Of a DNA stretch of 19,429 nt, positions 13,604 through 19,429 are shown piece by piece. The position numbers and the translations under genes are program-made. The first letter of the stretch is position 1; each line of letters begins with the position of its first letter. A model generated the notes under the pieces. It was not told the origin of the DNA and ran no database searches. It saw only the letters and a program-made list of their open reading frames with translations. Source of the stretch: an uncultured Leucobacter sp. (GTDB lineage: Bacteria; Actinomycetota; Actinomycetes; Actinomycetales; Microbacteriaceae); NCBI GenBank assembly GCA_937967375.1, contig CALCJF010000077.1, forward strand, positions 1-19,429. Reading direction: 5' to 3'.

Positions 13604-14581
13604 GTGACGACACAAGACAATCCTTTCGGCCAGGTGCTGGTCGCGCTCATCACCCCCTTCGACGCCGCAGGCGAGGTCGACTGGGCGGCGACCGAGCAGC
13701 ACATCGAGAACTGCATTCAGAGTGGTGCCGACGGCATCGTGGTGACCGGTACGACCGGTGAAACCTCGACGCTCACCGACCCCGAGAAGTTGAAGCTCGT
13801 CGAGGTCGCGAAATCGGTGTCTTCGGGCCGAGCAAAGGTGATCACGGGCGGCGGCTCGAACGAGACCGCGCACGCGATCGAGCTGTACCAGGCCAGCGAA
13901 AAAGCCGGCGCCGACGGCGTCATGATCGTCACCCCGTACTACAACAAGCCCACTCAGGCAGGTCTGCTCACGCACTTCCGCATGGTGGCAGACGCGACCG
14001 ATCTGCCGGTCATTCTCTACGACATCCCCGGCCGCACGGGCGTGCCGATCAAGTACGAGACGATTCTGCGCCTCGCCAAGCACCCGAACATCATGGCCGT
14101 GAAAGACGCGAAGGGCGACTTCAGTGAGGTCAGCCGCGTGCTGAACCAGACCGACCTTATGTATTTCTCGGGAGACGACGCGAACGTGCTGCCGCACCTC
14201 GCGATCGGTGCGACCGGCCTCATCGGGGTCACTGCGAACATCACCGCGGCCCCGTACCGCACTATCGTCGATGCGGTGAACCGCGGCGACCTGCATACGG
14301 CCCGCGCCGAACACCAGCGCCTTGAGCCGCTCGTGCGAGCGATCATGACCCACGTGCCCGGCACCGTTGCTGCGAAGTACGTGCTGCACGGCCTCGGCCG
14401 CATCGGCAGCCCGCGCGTGCGCCTGCCCCTCGTCGGCCCCGAAGAGTGGGAGGCCGCGCTCATCGAAGACGAGATCGCTCTCGTGAACGATGTGCCAGGC
14501 GCCGACTTCTCGAACTTCCGCCCAGACCGCAACGCTGCCGCTGGCGGCGCACTGCCGAAGATCGCCGGAACAACCCGCTAA
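13604..14581 (+). CDS. dapA: 4-hydroxy-tetrahydrodipicolinate synthase
   Basis: Condenses pyruvate with aspartate semialdehyde, the first committed step to diaminopimelate and lysine; cytoplasmic TIM-barrel tetramer. At 325 residues it is slightly longer than the E. coli enzyme (292), mainly through a C-terminal extension (PGADFSNFRPDRNAAAGGAL). The Schiff-base lysine is K167 in IMAVKDAKGDF, the catalytic tyrosine is Y139 in ILYDIPGRTGV, and the TTGE motif is at residues 50-53. GTG 13604 follows the dfrA TAG directly. rnj begins 22 bases after the stop with its own Shine-Dalgarno, and a dapA-rnj-murJ transcript is likely. The pairing with dapB elsewhere in the window indicates a complete early DAP branch. 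Confidence 0.97.
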   Translation: MTTQDNPFGQVLVALITPFDAAGEVDWAATEQHIENCIQSGADGIVVTGTTGETSTLTDPEKLKLVEVAKSVSSGRAKVITGGGSNETAHAIELYQASEKAGADGVMIVTPYYNKPTQAGLLTHFRMVADATDLPVILYDIPGRTGVPIKYETILRLAKHPNIMAVKDAKGDFSEVSRVLNQTDLMYFSGDDANVLPHLAIGATGLIGVTANITAAPYRTIVDAVNRGDLHTARAEHQRLEPLVRAIMTHVPGTVAAKYVLHGLGRIGSPRVRLPLVGPEEWEAALIEDEIALVNDVPGADFSNFRPDRNAAAGGALPKIAGTTR

Positions 14582-14603
14582 TTCTCTTAAGGAGACACCC
14601 CTC

Positions 14604-16280
14604 TTGACCACCCTGCACTACGCGCCGCCGAAGCTTGAAGCCGGCACCCTCCGCATCACCCCGCTCGGCGGGCTCGGCGAGGTTGGCCGCAACATGACCG
14701 TCTACGAGATCGACGGCAAGCTGCTGGTGGTCGACTGCGGTGTGCTGTTTCCCGAGGAAACCCAGCCCGGCGTCGATCTGATTCTGCCCGATATCTCGAA
14801 GATTGACGATCGCCTCGCAGACATCGTCGGTATCGTGCTCACGCACGGCCACGAGGATCATATCGGCGGTGTGCCCTACCTGCTCAAGCGCCGTGAAGAC
14901 ATTCCCCTGATCGGTTCGAAGCTCACGCTGGCGTTCGTCTCTGCAAAGCTCAAGGAGCACCGCATCAGGCCGGTGCTGCAGGAGGTCGCTGAGGGCGACC
15001 GCATCAATCGCGGCCCCTTCGACCTCGAGTTCGTCGCGGTGAACCACTCGATTCCCGACGCGCTTGCGGTCGCGATTCGCACGAAGGCCGGCATGGTCAT
15101 CGGCACCGGCGACTTCAAGATGGATCAGCTGCCCCTCGACGGCCGCATCACCGACCTGCGCGCGTTCGCGCGCCTCGGTGAAGAGGGCGTCGACCTGTTC
15201 ATGACCGACTCGACGAATGCCGATGTGCCGGGCTTCACCCCGCTCGAGAAAGACATCGGGCCCGTGCTCGAGCGCGTCATCGCGAGTTCGACGGGCAAGG
15301 TGGTCGTCGCGAGCTTCTCGAGCCACGTGCACCGTGTGCAGCAGGTGCTCGACGCCGCACAGGCCAACGGGCGCCGCGTCGTGCTGCTCGGCCGCTCGAT
15401 GGTGCGCAACATGAAGATCGCCTCCGATCTCGGCTACCTCGAGGTGCCAGAAGGCGTGCTCGTCGACCTGAAGAAGAGTGGCGATATTCCCGATCACCGC
15501 ATCGTTTACATGTCGACCGGTTCGCAGGGTGAGCCGATGGCCGTGCTGAGCCGCATGGCGAACCGCGAACACCAGGTAGAGATCGGTCACGGCGACACGG
15601 TGATCCTCGCATCGAGCCTGATTCCCGGCAACGAGAACTCGGTCTACCGCGTGATCAACGGGCTCATGAAGCTCGGCGCGAACGTGGTGCACAAGGGCAA
15701 CGCGAAGGTGCACGTCTCAGGTCACGCGGCCGCGGGCGAGCTGCTCTACTGCTACAACATCGTGCGCCCGAAGAACGTGATGCCGATTCACGGCGAGTAC
15801 CGCCATCTGATCGCGAACGCCGCGCTCGCGATCGAGACTGGCGTGCCGCAGAATCGCACCATCATCGCTGAGAACGGCACCGTCGTCGATCTGGTCGACG
15901 GTGTGGCCCGCAAGGTGGGGCAGCTCGACATCGACTTCATCTACGTCGACGGCTCGTCGGTCGGTCGCGTCACTGACGACGATCTGCGCGACCGCCGCGT
16001 GCTCGCCGAAGAGGGCTTCATCTCGGTCATCACCGTGGTCGAGACGAGCCTCGGTCAGATCGTCTCGGGCCCCGAGATTCACGCGAAGGGCGTCGCCGAA
16101 GACGATCACGTCTTCGACAAGATCAAGCCGCAGATCGCCGATGCGCTCGAGCAAGCGATGAAAGATGGCACGACTGATCACCACCAGCTGCAGCAGATCG
16201 TGCGCCGCACGATCGGCCGCTGGGTCGGCACGAAGCTGCGCCGCAAGGCGATGATCGTTCCCGTCGTAGTGGTGGTGTAA
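14604..16280 (+). CDS. rnj: Ribonuclease J
   Basis: Metallo-beta-lactamase/beta-CASP ribonuclease with 5'-3' exonuclease and endonuclease activity in RNA decay and maturation; cytoplasmic. The 558 residues equal the typical mycobacterial RNase J. The zinc motif is H81-G-H83-E-D85-H86 (LTHGHEDHIGGVPYL); further motifs follow at GTGDFKMD and FMTDSTNAD. The beta-CASP part has STGSQGEPMAVLSRMA and HVSGHAAAGELLY. The C-terminal domain ends in KAMIVPVVVVV. The start is TTG 14604, with AGGAGA (14590-14595) eight bases upstream; a longer frame from 14490 lies inside dapA and is rejected. Together with PNPase, the window encodes enzymes that attack RNA from both ends. The dapA-rnj order is common in actinobacteria (known context, not proven here). 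Confidence 0.97.
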   Translation: MTTLHYAPPKLEAGTLRITPLGGLGEVGRNMTVYEIDGKLLVVDCGVLFPEETQPGVDLILPDISKIDDRLADIVGIVLTHGHEDHIGGVPYLLKRREDIPLIGSKLTLAFVSAKLKEHRIRPVLQEVAEGDRINRGPFDLEFVAVNHSIPDALAVAIRTKAGMVIGTGDFKMDQLPLDGRITDLRAFARLGEEGVDLFMTDSTNADVPGFTPLEKDIGPVLERVIASSTGKVVVASFSSHVHRVQQVLDAAQANGRRVVLLGRSMVRNMKIASDLGYLEVPEGVLVDLKKSGDIPDHRIVYMSTGSQGEPMAVLSRMANREHQVEIGHGDTVILASSLIPGNENSVYRVINGLMKLGANVVHKGNAKVHVSGHAAAGELLYCYNIVRPKNVMPIHGEYRHLIANAALAIETGVPQNRTIIAENGTVVDLVDGVARKVGQLDIDFIYVDGSSVGRVTDDDLRDRRVLAEEGFISVITVVETSLGQIVSGPEIHAKGVAEDDHVFDKIKPQIADALEQAMKDGTTDHHQLQQIVRRTIGRWVGTKLRRKAMIVPVVVVV

Positions 16281-16284
16281 CCGC

Positions 16285-17892
16285 GTGGCGGGTGGCTCGG
16301 CGATCGCGCGCGCCAGCGCGATCATGGCCTCGGGCACCGTTGTGTCGCGGCTGCTCGGCATCGTCAAGGTCATCGTCTTGGCCTACGCGATCGGCCAGGT
16401 CGGCTCGGTCTCGGGCGACGCATACGCCAACGGCAATATGCTGCCGAACCTGCTCTACACGGTGCTGCTCGGCGGCATGTTGACGGCGGTGCTGGTGCCG
16501 CAGATCGTAAAGGCCGCAAAGCACGCAGACGGCGGTGCCGGTTACATCAACAAGTTGGTGACTTTCGTCACCGTGGCGCTCGCCGGGCTCACCGTTATCG
16601 CCATGTTCGCGACCCCGTGGATCGTCACGCTATTCACCTTCACCTGGGATGCCGAGCAGCGTGGTCTCGCGATCGCGTTTGCCTACTGGTGCATGCCGCA
16701 GATTCTCTTCTTCGGCATTTACGCCGTGCTCGGCGAGGTGCTGAACGCGAAAAGCGTGTTCGGCCCCTCGACCTGGGCGCCGGTGCTCAACAACGTGGTC
16801 GCCATTGTCGGCTTCAGCGTGTTCATGCTGATGTTCGGTGCAGACCCGACCGGCCAGCGCACCGTGTCTGACTGGGACTCGTTGCAGGTCGCGGTGCTCG
16901 CGGGCAGCGCGACGCTCGGCATTGCGAGCCAAGCGCTGATCCTCTTTGCCTTCTGGCGACGCGCGGGCATTCGCTTCAGACCCGACTTCAAATGGAAGGG
17001 CATGGGGCTCGCAGAAACCGGGCGCATCGCAGGCTGGACGCTCGGCGCGCTGCTCGTGACGAACCTCGGGGCGATCGTGACGCAGAACGTGCTGAACGGC
17101 TCGACGGGTAAGGGCGTGTCTGCGCTTGCGCTCGATACCGCCTGGACGATCTACATCATGCCGCACTCGGTGATCACTATCTCGATCGCGACCGCCTACT
17201 TCACGCGGTTGGCCGAGCATCACCACGCGGGGGATCGTGCGGCCTTCACCCGCGATTTCTCTTCGGCAGTGCGCCAGGTCATGCTGATCCTCATGTTGGC
17301 AGCCGTCGTTGTATTTGCGGTCGCTCCGTTCGTGAGCCGGGTCGTAAACCTCGGAGCCACTCTCGAACAGGTCGACCAGTTCAGTGTCGCGTTACGTGCG
17401 TACCTCTTGAGCCTGCCAGCGTTCAGCTTCTTGTTCGTGGTTCAGCGAGCGTTCTACGCCACCTCAGACACGCGCACGCCATTCTTCTATGCGTGCCTTC
17501 GCATCGCGACCACGATCGTGCTGTCATTGGTGGCGCTCGCAACCGTACCCCAAGCCCTGCTTGGCACTGCGGTTGCGCTCGTCATCTCGATCTCAGCGAT
17601 TATTGAGACAGTCGTGGCAACGCTGCTGCTGCGCCGCAAGCTCGGTTCGATAGACGGGCGCAGGATCGGCGCGAGCCTCGCACGCTATCTCGGTGCGGGC
17701 ACCGTGGCCCTTGCTGCCGGGCTCGCCGGCACGTGGGGGGCTCGGCTGCTGCAGCCCGATTTCGGCCCGCTCTATTCGGTGCTCGCCTCGATCGTCATCG
17801 CGCTCGGTATGGGCATGGTCTATCTGCTGGTGCTCTTGGTGCTGCGCACGCCCGAGCTTCACGCGGTGATCGACCGAGTGCGTCGCCGCTGA
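16285..17892 (+). CDS. murJ: MurJ/MviN-type lipid II flippase (MOP superfamily)
   Basis: A 535-residue polytopic membrane protein with about 14 hydrophobic helices, of the MurJ family that flips lipid II across the membrane for peptidoglycan synthesis. Family traits: the opening ASIMASGTVVSRLLGIVK-like stretch (ASAIMASGTVVSRLLG), NGNMLPNLLYTVLLGGMLTA, VLNNVVAIVGF in helix 5, SVITISIATAYFTRLAEHH near helix 8, and LRAYLLSLPAFSFLFVVQRAFYA in the second half, followed by SDTRTPFF. No kinase-like or other extension is fused, unlike the mycobacterial MviN. GTG 16285 follows the rnj stop by four bases and GGTGGTG provides a rough Shine-Dalgarno, so it is probably coupled to rnj. The symbol is by family; whether this is the main flippase or a paralogue cannot be told from the window. 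Confidence 0.9.
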   Translation: MAGGSAIARASAIMASGTVVSRLLGIVKVIVLAYAIGQVGSVSGDAYANGNMLPNLLYTVLLGGMLTAVLVPQIVKAAKHADGGAGYINKLVTFVTVALAGLTVIAMFATPWIVTLFTFTWDAEQRGLAIAFAYWCMPQILFFGIYAVLGEVLNAKSVFGPSTWAPVLNNVVAIVGFSVFMLMFGADPTGQRTVSDWDSLQVAVLAGSATLGIASQALILFAFWRRAGIRFRPDFKWKGMGLAETGRIAGWTLGALLVTNLGAIVTQNVLNGSTGKGVSALALDTAWTIYIMPHSVITISIATAYFTRLAEHHHAGDRAAFTRDFSSAVRQVMLILMLAAVVVFAVAPFVSRVVNLGATLEQVDQFSVALRAYLLSLPAFSFLFVVQRAFYATSDTRTPFFYACLRIATTIVLSLVALATVPQALLGTAVALVISISAIIETVVATLLLRRKLGSIDGRRIGASLARYLGAGTVALAAGLAGTWGARLLQPDFGPLYSVLASIVIALGMGMVYLLVLLVLRTPELHAVIDRVRRR

Positions 17893-17951
17893 TCTCGCAC
17901 GGATTTCAGGGCGCGCCGCCGTCGTAGAGCCAAAATGTCGGTGGTGCTTCG

Positions 17952-17963
17952 TAGGCTCGACGC
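17952..17963 (+). promoter_or_regulatory. Leaderless start module of ftsK
   Basis: TAGGCT (17952-17957), six bases (CGACGC) and ATG at 17964. No Shine-Dalgarno sequence is present in the 71-base gap after murJ, and no clear -35 hexamer is seen. Confidence 0.55.
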
Positions 17964-19429
17964 ATGGCCAGCAAGACTTCTGCCCGCGCGAAAACGGGGG
18001 GCACTTCACGACCCTCGCGTGCTGGGGCGACGGCGAAAACCAAGGTGATCGAGCCGGTGCACACCGAGAGCGTCGTGGTGCGTGCGTGGCTCGGGCTCGC
18101 GCACGCCACAGGGGGCGCGTTTCGCATGTTCCGCACCGAGCCGATCGCGGCCGAAGATCGCCGCGACGGCGCGCCGTTCGCGCTCGTGCTGCTTGCGATC
18201 GTCGGTGCGGTGATCGAGTGGTTCATGATTGGCAATGGCGTCGCATCGACGGTGAGCGCCTACAGCTTTGGCGGCCTGTTCGGCCGTATCGCTTTCGGCC
18301 TGCCGATTGTGATGATCGGATTTGCCGGATGGCTGTTTAACCACCCCTCCAACGTGCACGATAATCGGCGCATCGCCATCGGCCTGAGCCTCGCGCTGCT
18401 GAGCGCCTCGGGCCTTTCACACGTGTTTGGTGGCGCGCCCAGCCCAGGTGGTGACCTCGCTTCTGCTGGTGGTCTGTTCGGGTGGCTTATCGGCGCCCCG
18501 CTGCTGTTCCTGACGGTGTGGGTCGCAGTGCCGATCCTCTCGCTGCTGCTGGCGTTCTCGCTGCTCATCGTGACGAAGACCCCGCCCGGGCGCATTGTGG
18601 CCCGCCTCAAAGAGGGCTATCGCTACCTCTTCGGCGAGCAGCTTGAGCGCGCCGCGGCCGAGCCGGCAGCAGACGACGCGGATCTTGTCGAACAGGCGTC
18701 TCGCGGCGAGCTGCCATGGTGGCGTCGCAACGCATCTGGCCGAGAAGAAGACCCAGACTACGTGCCCGCCGCCAACGCGGTCACCGAGCTCTTCGACGGC
18801 AGCAAGCTCGACGACGATCGCGGCTTCGAGTCAGCGCTGCAGACCGAGCAGGCGACGCAGCAGTTCGATGACGGCCTGTTCGACTTCGACCGTGGCGAGG
18901 CCGTCGCGGCAGCCGCGACTCAGGCTCGCGGCTCGGGCCTCGGCGACGACTCGGTAACCGAGGTGTTCGCCGATGGGCTTTTCGATATGCCGGGCGATGA
19001 GGTCGTAGCCGACGAGCCGCAGGCTCCCGTCGAACACGCACCCTTCCAGGTCGCGCCCGCGCACAATGAAGACGCTCGCCCCTACACGCTGCCAGACCAG
19101 ACGGCGCTCTCCGCCGGAGATCCGCCGAAGGCCCGCACGCAGGCGAACGACGAAACCATGGCGGCGATCGATGCGGTCCTGAAGCAGTTCGGCGTCGACG
19201 CGAAGGTCACGGGTTTCTCACGTGGCCCGACCGTTACGCAGTACGAGGTCGAGGTCGGCCCTGGCGTGCGTGTCGAGCGCGTCACCGCGCTGCAGAAGAA
19301 CCTCTCGTACGCGGTCGCCTCGAACGAGGTGCGCATTCTCTCGCCGATCCCCGGCAAGAGCGCGATCGGCATCGAGATTCCGAACAAAGACCGCGAGAAC
19401 GTCGCGCTCGGCGACGTGCTGCGCTCGGC
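17964..19429 (+). CDS. ftsK: DNA translocase FtsK, N-terminal part (cut by window end)
   Basis: Septal membrane protein whose C-terminal motor pumps chromosomal DNA during division and dimer resolution. The frame is open from ATG 17964 to the window edge (488 codons). A basic Ser/Ala/Lys-rich N-terminus (1-35) precedes about four membrane helices (about 71-90, 104-125, 136-155, 169-203). An acidic, probably disordered linker (about 215-390) contains three related units, VTELFDG (273-279), TQQFDDGLFDFD (298-309) and VTEVFADGLFDMP (331-343). The alpha domain then begins at about 395 (MAAIDAVLKQFGVDAKVTGF, then GPTVTQYEVEVGPGVRVERV and LSPIPGKSAIGIEIPN), which fixes the identity. The Walker A motif and gamma domain lie beyond the window. 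The short linker fits actinobacterial FtsK. Confidence 0.95.
   Translation, partial: MASKTSARAKTGGTSRPSRAGATAKTKVIEPVHTESVVVRAWLGLAHATGGAFRMFRTEPIAAEDRRDGAPFALVLLAIVGAVIEWFMIGNGVASTVSAYSFGGLFGRIAFGLPIVMIGFAGWLFNHPSNVHDNRRIAIGLSLALLSASGLSHVFGGAPSPGGDLASAGGLFGWLIGAPLLFLTVWVAVPILSLLLAFSLLIVTKTPPGRIVARLKEGYRYLFGEQLERAAAEPAADDADLVEQASRGELPWWRRNASGREEDPDYVPAANAVTELFDGSKLDDDRGFESALQTEQATQQFDDGLFDFDRGEAVAAAATQARGSGLGDDSVTEVFADGLFDMPGDEVVADEPQAPVEHAPFQVAPAHNEDARPYTLPDQTALSAGDPPKARTQANDETMAAIDAVLKQFGVDAKVTGFSRGPTVTQYEVEVGPGVRVERVTALQKNLSYAVASNEVRILSPIPGKSAIGIEIPNKDRENVALGDVLRS

Noticed and set aside
14490..14603. Upstream extension of rnj to an ATG inside dapA
   Set aside because: It overlaps the dapA coding end and encodes a Thr/Ser-rich non-conserved stretch. 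TTG 14604 has a strong AGGAGA and gives the typical 558 residues.
9069..15713. Long antisense frames opposite the permease, thyA, FAD oxidase, dapA and rnj (288 to 417 codons)
   Set aside because: All overlap confidently identified genes and have the same His/Arg/Asp-rich shadow composition. No independent start signals were seen.

Overview
The window is a 19.4 kb piece of chromosome from a high-GC Gram-positive bacterium, most likely an actinobacterium of the Microbacteriaceae or a close relative. This rests on the strongly GC-biased third codon positions, frequent GTG/TTG starts, many apparently leaderless genes, a 558-residue actinobacterial-type RNase J, and the gene neighbourhood pnp - M16 peptidase - dapB - thyA - dfrA - dapA - rnj - ftsK. 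The family and genus are inferred from protein character and gene order; no 16S gene or other decisive marker is present. There is no IS element, phage gene, CRISPR array, tRNA or rRNA. This is core chromosome.

Layout. (1) 1-2430: the tail of an unidentified membrane protein, serA behind a 9-bp hairpin, and a SRPBCC-fold protein. (2) 2427-2774, minus strand: a small two-helix membrane protein that meets the SRPBCC gene tail to tail, both stop codons sharing one CTAG, and diverges from pnp. (3) 2775-5419: a structured leader of about 290 bases, pnp, and a perfect 17-bp terminator. (4) 5512-8124: M16 zinc peptidase, dapB and a membrane/TPR protein. (5) 8125-9887: an APC-family amino acid/polyamine permease with a structured leader. 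(6) 9914-13603: thyA, a four-helix membrane protein, a GlcD-like FAD oxidase and dfrA. (7) 13604-17892: dapA, rnj (RNase J) and a MurJ-type lipid II flippase. (8) 17964 to the end: the N-terminal 488 codons of the DNA translocase FtsK.

How the genes work together. DapA and DapB are the first two committed steps from aspartate semialdehyde towards meso-diaminopimelate/lysine, feeding peptidoglycan, which a MurJ-type flippase serves at the membrane; FtsK acts at the division septum. ThyA and DHFR are the coupled thymidylate/folate pair. SerA starts serine synthesis, which supplies one-carbon units to folate. PNPase and RNase J are two central RNA-decay enzymes.

The two observations most worth following: seven genes carry a TANNNT -10 hexamer placed exactly 6 (once 7) bases before the start codon, with no Shine-Dalgarno sequence, which looks like a recurrent leaderless-mRNA start module; and the first 20 bases of dfrA are duplicated 119 bp upstream, where the first copy overlaps the stop of the FAD oxidase gene and opens a 44-codon reading frame that runs through a terminator-like hairpin and ends just inside dfrA. 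I see no evidence for a wholly new multi-gene system.
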